DNA from: Lunularia cruciata
Lineage: Eukaryota > Streptophyta > Marchantiopsida > Lunulariales > Lunulariaceae
NCBI GenBank assembly: GCA_948567375.1
Contig: OX419758.1
Coordinates: 43,157,001-43,221,000 of the forward strand
Direction of reading: 5' to 3'
Length of the DNA: 64,000 nucleotides
Below are positions 24,150-32,992 of the stretch, one piece after another. The translations under genes were made by a program, and so were the position numbers. The first letter of the stretch is position 1, and every line of letters starts with the position of its first letter. The notes beneath the pieces are model-generated. The model was not told the origin of the DNA. It made no database searches and worked only from the letters and a program-made list of their open reading frames with translations.

Positions 24150-24754
24150 GTAATAGAAGACTATTCGTGGTGTAGAATTTCAAATCTATTGAGAGACTAG
24201 AAAAGATCTTTTAGATTTGAGAGTAGATTTGGATATAATGGGAACAAGGAGTGGTGTGAGAGACATAGTTTCCATAGTCCAATAGTTCAATGGAGAGAAA
24301 TTTTTGATTTGGAAATTCTAGATGATGATCATCTTCAAGTCAAAGAGAGTTATATGGATTGTTAAGGGGACAAAGACTATAGAACAAGCCATAGCAAATG
24401 AAGGAGAGACCGGGGGCCAGAGCAAGAATGAAGTTACATAAGTGTACATTGGTGTAACCATAGAAGAGAAGTATTTATAGAAATTGACAAATTGTAAAGA
24501 CACAAACCAAATGTGGAGTAGATTGATTACATTAAATGAGCAGTGTGATTGAGAGAACAAGCTTGTTCTCCAACAAAGATTCTTTCTGTTGCAGGTGAAA
24601 TTGGGAAAAGAGATAATGAGATTTATTAGCCAAGTAGAAACTCTTGCTAGTCAATTAAGTATCCTTGGTGTAAGAATAGATGATTTGTCAACCATCACAA
24701 AGATTATTTGTAGTTTGCCATAGGCTTCTTGCCATATAATAGCTACATGAGATA
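24150..24754 (+). pseudogene. Copia-3 gag remnant, first half
   Basis: Plus-strand frames give KTIEQAIANEG, then QMWSRLITLNEQCD, VKLGKEIMRFISQVETLASQ and LSILGVRIDDLSTITKIICSLP, the characteristic order of a copia Gag (UBN2-type) domain. Stops split the frame. It ends at the target duplication ATATA, and the same protein continues beyond the nested gypsy at 30387 (EEQQTNERLTTRLLKEENL). Confidence 0.8.
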
Positions 24755-24863
24755 ATATATGTAAAAGACCAAAACCGAGGAGAGAAATAGGAGAATGGAA
24801 ACTCACATTGGGATACTTGAATGAGGGAAAACTCCGAATGCCTAGCATGAGCTTCGGCTTTGG

Positions 24864-24871
24864 TATTTATA
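24864..24871 (-). promoter_or_regulatory. TATA box of the gypsy-1 LTR promoter
   Basis: TATAAATA on the minus strand, conserved in every copy of this LTR family in the window (for example near 30066, 38692, 36026 and 56740). Heat-shock-like modules lie about 20-210 bp upstream of it. Confidence 0.7.
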
Positions 24872-25011
24872 GGTAGCATACAAGACTCATGAAGCTTCTC
24901 AAGAAGCTTCCTTGAGCCGCTTTCTTGGAGTGCAAGCCAAGTTAACCAGGAAGCTTCTCAAGAAGCTTCCTTCTAGAAGCCACCTACTTGGAGTGCAAGC
25001 TAAGCTAGTTA

Positions 25012-25029
25012 GAAGCTTCTAGAAGTTTC
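25012..25029. promoter_or_regulatory. Perfect four-unit heat-shock element in the LTR U3
   Basis: GAA-gc-TTC-ta-GAA-gt-TTC. Further paired modules GAAgcTTC-nnnn-GAAgcTTC lie at 24891-24910 and about 24950-24969. Known heat-shock factors bind inverted nGAAn repeats; binding here is inferred. Confidence 0.65.
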
Positions 25030-25116
25030 CTTTTAGAAGCTACCTACTTAGGGCACAAGTTAACTAGTTGGGAAGCTTCCCAAGAAGCTTCTTAGATACT
25101 TCTAGAATATTCTAGG

Positions 25117-25965
25117 CTATTTTTTCTTATTCTCTATTTTGTAAACCCGACTAAATTTGTCGCTAAACTCCATATTGTTACATATTCCCCCACCGCTAGA
25201 TGGTGACGTCCTCGTCACCAGTGAAGCTTTGAATTCCTTGATGACCATCTGTGCATTTTGGAGGTGGGAAAGAGGTTCCCATGTGGCATCATGAAGGGGA
25301 TACCCTTTCCAAAGGATCTTGTACTCCGTATGTTGGTGACGGCCTCGTTGAATATGACGACGAGCAAGGATACGATCAACTTCATACTCCTCATGATCAT
25401 TGATAGGGACAGGCAAAGGAGGAGGTTGGACTTGAGAGGAAAAGGAAGAGGGGTTAGGAACAAAGGGTTTCAACTTGGAAACATGAAAGACAGGATGGAT
25501 ACGCATGTGACAAGGCAAGGCAAGTCGATAAGCAACAGGAGAGACAATGTGGGTGATATCAAAGGGTCCTATCCAATTAGGAACAAGTTTATGAACTTGG
25601 GTATCAAGTGGGAGAGGGAGGTTACTAGAGGATAGCATGACTTTATCGCCAACTTCAAAGGTGAGATCATGATGATGGTGGTCCGCATATTGTTTTTGGT
25701 GATTTTGAGCAACAAGGAGGTGAGACTTGGCTTGTTGGAGAGATTGGAATATAGTGGTCAAGAATGTGGAAGTATGAGGAACCTGAGAGGGATGGGGAGC
25801 AAGAAGCAAATCTGGAACAAGCAGATCTTGGCCAAAATTGAGAAAGAAGGGAGAAAATCCGGTGCTTGCTTGTTCGGAATTGTTGTAGGCAAATTTTGCA
25901 GCTGCAAGACATTCATCCCAGTTGGTATGGTGGACATCAACAAAGGCCCGCAACATATCCTCCAA
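25117..25965 (-). CDS. Gypsy-1 integrase C-terminal half with chromodomain
   Basis: A 282-codon open frame. Residues 1-100 continue the integrase core (TNWDECLAAAKFAYNNSEQA, then FGQDLLVPD). At about 126-150 is the GPY/F module (KLVPNWIGPFDI), followed by HVSKLKPF near 161. Residues 192-247 form a chromodomain: YEVDRILARR, YKILWKGYPLHDATWEP, NAQMVIKEF, with the aromatic cage positions filled. Chromodomains steer integration to marked chromatin. The frame passes through the polypurine tract (SSGGG) and ends 66 bp inside the 3' LTR. The first Met is arbitrary: it lies within pol, and the upstream part of integrase is in a separate open stretch. Confidence 0.9.
   Translation of the reverse strand: MEDMLRAFVDVHHTNWDECLAAAKFAYNNSEQASTGFSPFFLNFGQDLLVPDLLLAPHPSQVPHTSTFLTTIFQSLQQAKSHLLVAQNHQKQYADHHHHDLTFEVGDKVMLSSSNLPLPLDTQVHKLVPNWIGPFDITHIVSPVAYRLALPCHMRIHPVFHVSKLKPFVPNPSSFSSQVQPPPLPVPINDHEEYEVDRILARRHIQRGRHQHTEYKILWKGYPLHDATWEPLSHLQNAQMVIKEFKASLVTRTSPSSGGGICNNMEFSDKFSRVYKIENKKK
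25183..25194 (-). other. Gypsy-1 polypurine tract
   Basis: The minus strand reads GGTGGGGGAATA immediately before the LTR start TGTAACA, the expected second-strand primer. Confidence 0.8.
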
Positions 25966-26076
25966 TGTATGATATGTGCATTCAATTTGTCCATCAGTTT
26001 GAGGATGATAGGCTGTGGAGAAAGCAAGCTTGGTGCCGAGTATTTGGAAGAGTGCTTGCCAAAACTTCCCAGTAAA

Positions 26077-26502
26077 TCAAAGATCACGGTCGGAGATGAG
26101 TACACGTGACATCCCATGATGCTTGAAGACATTGTTGAAGTAGATTTGCGCTAACATTGGAGCATCCACGGTATCACAGGTTGGTGCCAAGTGGATTTGC
26201 TTACTAAGCTTATCCACAAACACCATGATTGCGGTGTGTCCTTGTTTTGTCTTTGGCAAGGATGTGATGAGATCCAAGCTCACATGCTCCCAGCGAGCGG
26301 ATGGAATGGCAAGCGGTTGAAGGAGTCCACTTGGCTTCTGATTACTGGCCTTGTTATGTTGGTAGCTCTCACACGATTTGATAAATTCTTGAACATCTCG
26401 TGTCATGTTGGGCCACCACCATTGATGTTGGAGGGTACCCAAGGTCTTGTCCACACCCATGTGACCAGCAATGGGTAAATCATGGGCTTCTTGAAGGCGC
26501 AC
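26077..26502 (-). CDS. Gypsy-1 integrase N-terminal half
   Basis: 142 codons covering the zinc-binding domain and start of the core. HDLPIAGHMG gives the two histidines and CESYQHNK the cysteine pair, except that the second Cys is Tyr (TAC for TGC), so the HHCC finger is incomplete. WEHVSLDLITSLPKT carries the first catalytic Asp and VLISDRD the second. The frame ends at a stop shortly after, and the third catalytic residue region is missing between this frame and 25965. Confidence 0.85.
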   Translation of the reverse strand: MRLQEAHDLPIAGHMGVDKTLGTLQHQWWWPNMTRDVQEFIKSCESYQHNKASNQKPSGLLQPLAIPSARWEHVSLDLITSLPKTKQGHTAIMVFVDKLSKQIHLAPTCDTVDAPMLAQIYFNNVFKHHGMSRVLISDRDL

Positions 26503-26791
26503 AAGTCAAAGATCACCTTTGGCTGGAACATAGATCCGGTCCGCATGGAATAGAAGGCCTTCCTTGAAGGAGAAGGTGTTGTACTCTTTGTCACCTGTTG
26601 TTAGACAACCATGTACCATTTGGAAGAAGGGATCTTATCAGAGAGCTAACTGAAACTCATTATGGATATTGGGGTCAATTGACACCGTCGTAATTGCTGT
26701 CGTGATGAGAAGAAGAGACTTCAAATCAGGTCGTCGTGATAGAGCATGAGGGATGACATGGAACCAACTTGGTTTGTACTCAAGTTTGATG

Positions 26792-28051
26792 TCAAACAAG
26801 CTCTTCCCATTGATGATGTCGACTCTTCATGTGCTCTAAGTGTAAGGTCTGCAACAATGACTTGTGATTAGTTTGCATGATCACTTGTTTCCCCAAGAGA
26901 TAATGCCTCCATACCTTGGTGGCATATACCATTGCAAGTTGTTCCCGATCTTGAGCAGAGTAATTTCTTTCAGTTGTATTTAGTCGGCAAGACACAAAGG
27001 CGATGGGATGTAGTCCATTTGGAAATTCTTGTTGCAACACAGCTCCAATTGCAAAGTTAGAAGCATCAAAATCAACCACACAAGGTAGTTGAGGATCATA
27101 TGGTTGAAGAATGGGTCTCGAAGACACCATATTTTTCAACTTTTGGAATGCTTCTTCATGTTTGGTGTTCCATTGGAAGCTCGAGTTCTTTCCCAAGAGG
27201 TCAGTCAATGGTGCAGCCACATGAGCATAATAGTGGATGAATCGCTAGTAAAAACTAGCCAATCCATTGAATGCCCGTACTGTAGCATCCTTTGGGGTAG
27301 GACAATCAGTAATGGCCTTGATCTTCTCTTCTTTCATCTTGATCCCCTCTGATGAGATCTTATGACCCAAGAAGGTAATCTCCTTCTGCCAAAAAGCACA
27401 CTTTGACTTCTTACAGTAAAATTTCCATTGTCGTAGTCATCTTAGGACCTCTCGCACATGATTCACATGTTCTGCCTCTGTCTTGCTATAGATTAAGATA
27501 TCATCCAAGAATACCACCACTGACCAATCCAATAGTCCATCCAACACCCGATGCATCTGATCCATAAAGACTGCTGGAGCACTAGTGCATCCGAAAGGTA
27601 GAACTCTCTACTCAAAATGCCCATACCTTGTGCAAAAGGCAGTCTTTTGCACATCTTCTCTATCAATCAAAATTTGCCAATAGCCGCTACAAAGATCTAA
27701 CTTGGAAAAGTAACGTGCTCCACTTAGTTGATCAAGTAAGTCATTGATCCAAGGCAAGGGATATGCATTCTTCATGGTTTGCTTATTGAGCCCACAATAA
27801 TCAATACAGAATCGAAGTCCTCCATCCTTCTTTGGAACAAATAGTACCGGTGCTCCCCAAGGAGAGATATTATGTCGTATGAAGTCCTTCTCCAACAACT
27901 CTGTAAGTGTTGTTCGCAACTCCTCCAACTCCTTTAGTGAGAGCCGATAGATCGGTCTACTCACTGGAGTACTCCTTGGCAATAACTCAATCTTGAATAC
28001 CTCGATCGGAGGGTAATCCCTTTGGCAGATCATCCGGAAACACGTCCGCAA
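26792..28051 (-). pseudogene. Gypsy-1 reverse transcriptase and RNase H
   Basis: 28051 to 27608 is open: [66 protein letters not shown], a standard gypsy RT start. A TAG at 27608-27610 interrupts it just before RVLPFG. The active site at 27500-27511 is an intact FLDD. RNase H (27220-26792) begins LTDLLGKNSSFQWNTKHEEAF and has FDASNFAIGAVLQQ with the catalytic Asp, then HPIAFVSCRLNTTERNYSAQDRE. Only a few stops separate this from a continuous frame. Confidence 0.9.
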
Positions 28052-28169
28052 ACTCCTTAACTATCCGATCAACCATTACTTGATGAGGCTCTTGGTCCTC
28101 CACAGATTGGTCTTGTGTAATCGGCTTGATCCACACCGCAAATACGGACTTATCTTCCTACAAAGTTTG

Positions 28170-28340
28170 CTCTATGGCGGCTTTACTAACAAACTTCCCT
28201 TCTAGGGACTCATCTCTCTTCCAAGCTTGCTCCATGGTTGCCTTCTTGGCAAACTTCCCATCTTGGGACTCCACTTCCTTCAAGGTTCGCTCTATGGCTA
28301 CCTTCTCAACAAACTTCCCATCTTGGGCCTGACTATTCTT
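28170..28340 (-). repeat. 60-bp in-frame tandem repeat in gypsy-1 pol
   Basis: Units at 28170-28229, 28230-28289 and 28290 to about 28340 encode a 20-residue repeat with the core (Q/E)GKF-x-x-K-x-x-(I/M)EQ/R. It lies between protease and RT, where spacers are tolerated. The related gypsy-2 copy (near 54940) has a single unit. Confidence 0.85.
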
Positions 28341-28498
28341 AGGTGTCTTACTCAAAGGTGCCAAACAACCTAATCAGAAATTCCTACCTTGGTGTTGTAC
28401 TTGAATTTGGTGTCGGGTCCAATTGAATTGAACCTTATGACATTCAAGCCAAGGTAGACCCAAAATGATATCATAGTGTAGAGGTGCCACTACAAACC

Positions 28499-28765
28499 TC
28501 ATACACTCCAAATACTCCTTCCCAATCTTGAAGGTAACAGGATGCAAGGTGCGGAATGCAAACCCTTTCTACCATCCGCCATCATCAAACTACTTCCAAT
28601 TACTGGCTTGATAGGAATACCCAATTCCTTTGCTACTTGCATAGACATGCAATTTTCTGAACTTCCAAAATCAACCAAAATTCTACAATCTCGATTAGAT
28701 ATCATACCTTGCAAGTGAAGCAGACTTGCATAGGTCAAGCCTTCAATCCCATTGGAACTAATCAA
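28499..28765 (-). pseudogene. Gypsy-1 protease region
   Basis: The retropepsin-like motif near residue 32 reads VDFGSSENCMS where the family has D-S/T-G; the Ser/Thr is Phe, a C-to-T type change. It is preceded by EGLTYASLLHLQGMI. The same block occurs in the gypsy fragment at 37361-37620 and in gypsy-2 near 55.3-55.4 kb. Confidence 0.75.
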
Positions 28766-28859
28766 GCTCCCAGTAGGTGGCTGGAAATCTCCTATTGGGA
28801 TTCCTCATTTCCTTGATCATTCCGCTCCACAACCTCCACTTGGGCAACTTGTCGAGGTC

Positions 28860-29955
28860 GTCCATTCTTGAGTGGACATTCAGCAATGCAATGCCTCAAT
28901 TGGCGACAATAAAAAAAACCACCATTTTATCGCAATTTCTCTCTATCCGCCATGCTCAGTGGTCTTCGTTGAATTGTATCAATCTCCATTGGTGCTGGCT
29001 CCTCCACTTGTGTGTAGTGTATTGGTAGGCTTTGTGGAGGTCGAGGTCAAGACCAAGTTGTTGCCACCAAGGAATCAAAACGTTTGGCCAACCGCATAGC
29101 TTCCTCCAAGTGTTGTGGCTCTCGCATGGTTACCTCTAATTTGGTTCTTGCCTTCAAGCCCCTCACAAATCGATCCAGAGCTTCACCTTCCAAAATATCT
29201 GGGATTTGCATGATGGTGTTTTGGAACTGCGAGATGTAACTTCTTACAGAGCCAATCTATTTCAACTCTGCCAACTTATCCTGTGCAGCTCGTGTGGCAT
29301 TTATAGCTTGGAACAACTGATTATTGTGCTCTTGAATTCCGCCCATGTCAAGATCGGTGCAACCATTTGTCGTTTGGCTCACTCCACTCAAAATCTCCAC
29401 CATAGCTTTGCTACTCCATCCAATTGGCTAGAAGCCAAGAGAATATGTTTTTGCTCATCTTGTAGATTAGTAGCTTCAAAATAACATTCACAATCAAACA
29501 CAAAATTCTCCACTGCACCCAGGAGGTTCTTGCCTTCAAATACCTTGGGTTTAGGGAATCAAATGCAATCTTCTCCATCTCGAAGTGGCGCTCTATCTAT
29601 TTGTTCTTGTCGTTACTGGTCTTGTTCATCCAATAATCGAGTAAGATGCTTGATTTATTGTTGCATTGCAAGGATAACATCCGGTATTGCCCCCATTGCT
29701 TCTACTCTATTCCACTACCCTCAATTTATCTAGTTGATTAACACATAGATACAACACATCCACTGTTCTCCATAAGTTACCACTGGAAGTATCAAGGGTT
29801 CCTCTGAGACAGTGATCATATGTAGAAAATCCTGCCCAAAGCGCGAGGTGATGAATTGTGTGAAACGATGCTTTGGTAATATTTGGACATGAAAGTCCCA
29901 ATGGTTTGGTGGAAGTGGATTTTGTGGTCCATAAATTCCATCCATCCTATTCCTG
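28860..29955 (-). pseudogene. Gypsy-1 gag remnant
   Basis: A gypsy Gag followed by a zinc-knuckle relic near 28870-28920 (FYCRQLRHCIAECPLK, with the first Cys of CCHC lost to Phe). The N-terminal leader reads GIYGPQNPLPPNHWDFHVQI near 29900, next to the primer site. Homologous Gag pieces lie at 36.2-37.3 kb (plus), 46.3-46.97 kb (plus) and 55.7-56.6 kb (minus). Confidence 0.75.
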
Positions 29956-29967
29956 CTTTGATACCAA
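29954..29967 (-). other. Gypsy-1 primer-binding site
   Basis: The minus strand reads TTGGTATCAAAGCA directly after the 5' LTR end at 29968, again complementary to the initiator tRNA-Met 3' end. Confidence 0.8.
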
Positions 29968-30381
29968 TGTAGAAGACCAAAACCGCAAAGAGAAATAGGA
30001 GAATGGAAACTCACATTGGGACACTTGAATGAGGGAAAACTCCGAATGCCTAGCATGAGCTTCGGCTTTGGTATTTATAGGTAGCATACAAGACTCATGA
30101 AGCTTCTCAAGAAGCTTCCTTGAGCCACTTTCTTGGAGTGCAAGCCAAGTTAACCAAGAAGCTTCTCAAGAAGCTTCCTTCTAGAAGCCTAGAGTGCAAG
30201 CTTGGAGTGCAAGCTAAGCTAGTTAGAAGCTTCTAGAAGCTACCTGCTTAGGGCACAAGTTAACTAGTTGGGAAGCTTCCCAAGAAGCTTCTTAGATACT
30301 TCTAGAATATTCTAGACTATTTTGTCTTATTCTCTACTTCGTAAACCCAACTTACTTGTCGCTAAACTCCATATTGTTACA
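29968..30381 (-). repeat. Gypsy-1 5' LTR
   Basis: 414 bp partner of 24760-25182, with the same TG/CA ends, TATA segment and GAAGCTTC modules. It has a short rearrangement near 30181-30205 and a 9-10 bp deletion relative to its partner. Confidence 0.93.
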
Positions 30382-30386
30382 ATATA

Positions 30387-30850
30387 CCTGAGGAGTAGCA
30401 AACCAATGAGAGACTCACTACAAGACTACTCAAGGAAGAAAACTTGAATAGATGCTAGGAGGAAAAAAATTTCAAGAGAGGTAGACTTTCAAGTTGCTAA
30501 TAGAAGAAGCAATGGAGGTAGCTACAATGGCGAGACTTAGGAGAAGATTGATATTTGCATAGTTGAAGAAGAGAAAAAATTGTATCAAGTATAAAAAAAG
30601 AGGCACTAGGTGAGACAATGCAGAGGTGAGCTAAACATCTCAAGAAGAAAGCACCACAATGCAAATAATTCTAGAAGTCAAGTCAATGCTCTTATGGTAC
30701 AAAGTATTGCATTTGCTACTAGCTCTAGCACTACTACAAGTATTGATGAACATCTAGACAACAATATTTGGTATGTTGATGGAGGAGCTTTAGAGGACAT
30801 GACCAATAGATGAAGTGGCTCCAATTTTTCAAGAAGATTGAAGAAGTAAA
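30387..30850 (+). pseudogene. Copia-3 gag second half and protease start
   Basis: This continues the interrupted copia-3 Gag, then encodes ASSSTTTSIDEHLDNNIWYV and DGGALEDMTNR. The latter is the copia protease motif W-Y-x-D-S-G-A-S-x-H-M-T with Gly for Ser at the second position and the His lost. The frame is cut at 30851 by a solo LTR. Confidence 0.75.
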
Positions 30851-31527
30851 TGTAACACCCATTTGTGCATGTGTGTGGTATTGTTATATTTAGCTTGGTA
30901 TTACAAGTACTTGAGAGATATTATTTATATAGAGATGAATGATGGTTCTACATTAGTCATGATTAGCTAAATTTATTCATAGCTAAGATAGAGGGGACCT
31001 TACTTTAGAGGAAGTGGAAAGATGAGCACCACTATTTTGGATTCTAGTGTGTTGACTTGGTATTATTCCTAGGTGTTTGGCTTTAAGGAAAGAGTTGAGA
31101 CCTCTTGGGCCCGCAAGCCTTTCTGTTTTGGATTCTTCTATAGTCCAAGGATAGCCCATGTGAAGGAATCCTTGACTTAGTGGTTGGGTCAAGATAAGAT
31201 CACATGCTTAGTGGAATATGCCCATGTGGATGGATATTCCTTTATACTTTTTGACTTTACTTGACTTTTAGTCTAGTAACTTGAGTTACTCTAGTAATTA
31301 GTAACTTTGGTGTATAACTATTTCACAAGTATATAAAAAGGGGTGATGAAGTACTCATCATCCTTTCATTTGCAACTATCTCTCTCTCATTGAGTTCTCT
31401 AGTGAGCAATGTCTTGTTAGCCTTGGAGGAGTATGATGGAATTGGGGTTCTTTGCCTTTAGTCCATTTGTGCGCTACCATAATAGCCATCAGAGGTTCAT
31501 CCTGAGTGAGAGACAGGCCGACTCACA
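30851..31527 (+). repeat. Solo LTR of the 677-690 bp family (copy 1)
   Basis: Starts TGTAACACCC and ends CGACTCACA. It carries a promoter-like TATATAAAAAGGGG near 31330 and an ATTCTTCTATAGTCCAAGGATAG-type block shared with the other copies (37668-38358; stack at 52824-54834). It interrupts copia-3 protease. The flanking 5-mers do not match, so the target duplication is decayed or the boundary has been altered. No internal region of this element occurs in the window. Confidence 0.85.
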
Positions 31528-31790
31528 AGACCCAACCAATGTATATTATTGATGATCATAATGTTTGGGTTGCTAGAGTAGAAGACATCCCAATTTCTTG
31601 CAAGATTGGTGCAAGAAGACAAGAAGGAGTCATCAAAGGAGATCTCTACATTCAAGAGTTGAAGCACAACCTATTCAACATTGGTCAAGTAATAGACAAA
31701 GGTATCCAAACCACATACGTCAAAGAATGTTGCTATATGGAGAAAGACGGAGTTAGTGGTGATGATGTGTGTTTGTGACTCAAAGCTCTA
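31528..31790 (+). pseudogene. Copia-3 protease tail and GAG-pre-integrase start
   Basis: The frame resumes with QPMYIIDDHNVWVARVEDIP and then GDLYIQELKHNLFNIGQVID. The second stretch corresponds to the conserved LKDVLYVP-x-x-(R/K)-x-N-L-x-S-x-x-Q-L region between protease and integrase of copia elements. It terminates at stops near 31778. Confidence 0.75.
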
Positions 31791-32049
31791 CAGACTTCAA
31801 ATCAAGGATACCAAGATAGGTAACATTTCCCAAGCTAACTCTATTGTTGCAAGCAAAGAGAAGAGTGAGAAGCTAGAAAGGAAGAAAGAGTATTAGAAGT
31901 TAAATTGCACTTTGGCACCAAAGTCTTGCTCATCTCAATCTACCTACATTCGGAAGATGGAGAGAAAAGGACTAGTAGAGTGTCTTTGCTTGAAACCAAA
32001 AGAGCCTAGTAGTCAAAAGTCTTTCTATTATGATGGATATGCTCTAATA

Positions 32050-32545
32050 AAGCATTATAGATAATATTTTGCAAAATCCAATGATAGTAGAACCAAATAT
32101 AAGGTTGATTTTGTGAGTGACTTAGATAATAGAAAGTCATGGAGTGGTTTCATATTCATGATGAATGGTGGACCACTAGCTTGGAGTAGCCATCTACAAC
32201 AATGCACTATCACTTCTACCATAGAGGCACAATAGATTTTAGCATGTTTGGTTGCTAAAGAAGCTACAAGTCTCCTTAGGTCACTCAAGTAACTATATTA
32301 TGGATAAGATGATCAAACTCCAATGCACTTCAACAATCAAAGTGTTATCAACCTAGTGTATATTCCAAAATTCCACTAGAGAACCAAACACAAAGAAATC
32401 TAATATCACTATGTGAGAGAGCAGCAAAAGAAATGGGATATTTGTTTTAGCTACATCAACACTAAAAATAAGATTCTAAACATTTTTGCAGGTTTCATAA
32501 GTTTAGAAGTTTACTTGGAATACTACAATTTCTTCAATCAGTGGG
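32050..32545 (+). pseudogene. Copia-3 RNase H remnant
   Basis: Plus-strand frames read DLDNRKSWSGFIFMMNGGPL, AWSSHLQQCTITSTIEAQ, then LVAKEATSLLRSL, MHFNNQSVINLV and YHYVREQQKKWDICFSYINT, the whole copia RNase H path. It follows directly after the pre-integrase region, showing that most of integrase and RT were deleted. The 3' LTR begins at 32548 after a GTGGGAG polypurine tract. Confidence 0.82.
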
Positions 32546-32547
32546 AG

Positions 32548-32992
32548 TGTTGAAATTAAATTTCAGATGGTAATACATATGGCAGGTGGTAGTTGAGGTT
32601 GATATAGCTTGTACCATATACTAAAGATGTTAGGGCTTGTACAGAGCACCTAACACCCATTGGTGGCATTAGTTAGGGTTAGAGTATATAGGTCTTAACT
32701 TTCAATGAGCACATGTCCTTCATTCCATCAAGATGCTAGCAGCGTAGTCAAGAAAGCTTGAGCAGCCAGGTTGTGAGAGCAGCAACTGAGAGAGGCAAGG
32801 CCAAACAGCACAATCAAGTGTTAAATTAGTTTAGAACATGCATACTAGCCTACTAGTATTCCATTCTTCATTTCATGTGACCAGACTTGCAATAATAAGA
32901 AGTTTGCAAAAAAGCTTTATATATCTTTTAGTGTTTCTTGTGTTTTGTAATTGATGTGCAAATTTGCATTAGTTTCACACTAATTTTCATCA
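32548..32992 (+). repeat. Copia-3 3' LTR
   Basis: 445 bp, starting TGTTGAAATT and ending TTTTCATCA. It aligns with 23656-24116. Confidence 0.85.

Larger units (their letters stand above)
24760..25182 (-). repeat. Gypsy-1 3' LTR with heat-shock-element arrays
   Basis: 423 bp, TGTAACAATATGG to TTTTACA on the minus strand. The U3 region (high coordinates) holds repeated GAAGCTTC modules upstream of a TATA box at 24864-24871 (TATAAATA on the minus strand). The cluster at 25012-25029 is a perfect four-unit alternation GAAnnTTCnnGAAnnTTC, the heat-shock-factor binding consensus. Confidence 0.93.
24760..30381 (-). mobile_element. Gypsy-1: complete Ty3-gypsy chromovirus with both LTRs
   Basis: 5,622 bp on the minus strand, flanked by a perfect 5-bp duplication ATATA (24755-24759 and 30382-30386). 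LTRs are 29968-30381 (5') and 24760-25182 (3'). The order is primer site, gag, protease, RT, RNase H, integrase and C-terminal chromodomain, which defines a chromovirus. LTRs differ at about 20 positions by eye plus short indels. Long open stretches survive, including an 849-bp integrase/chromodomain frame, so this is the youngest-looking element in the window. It sits inside copia-3 gag. Confidence 0.95.
23656..32992 (+). mobile_element. Copia-3: Ty1-copia element split by a nested gypsy and a solo LTR
   Basis: Plus-strand element with LTRs at 23656-24116 and 32548-32992. Gag is broken at 24755-24759 by gypsy-1 and resumes at 30387. The protease region is broken at 30851-31527 by a solo LTR. 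Downstream of the protease the element jumps to RNase H, so most of integrase and RT is deleted. The flanking 5-mers TTGCA (23651-23655) and TTATA (32993-32997) differ by two transitions and may be a decayed target duplication. The sequence after the 5' LTR (GGTTACGTGC) does not look like the standard primer-binding site. Confidence 0.85.

Noticed and set aside
25258-26109. Plus-strand open frames opposite the gypsy-1 integrase
   Set aside because: They are antisense to a frame with clear integrase and chromodomain motifs and have no motif of their own.
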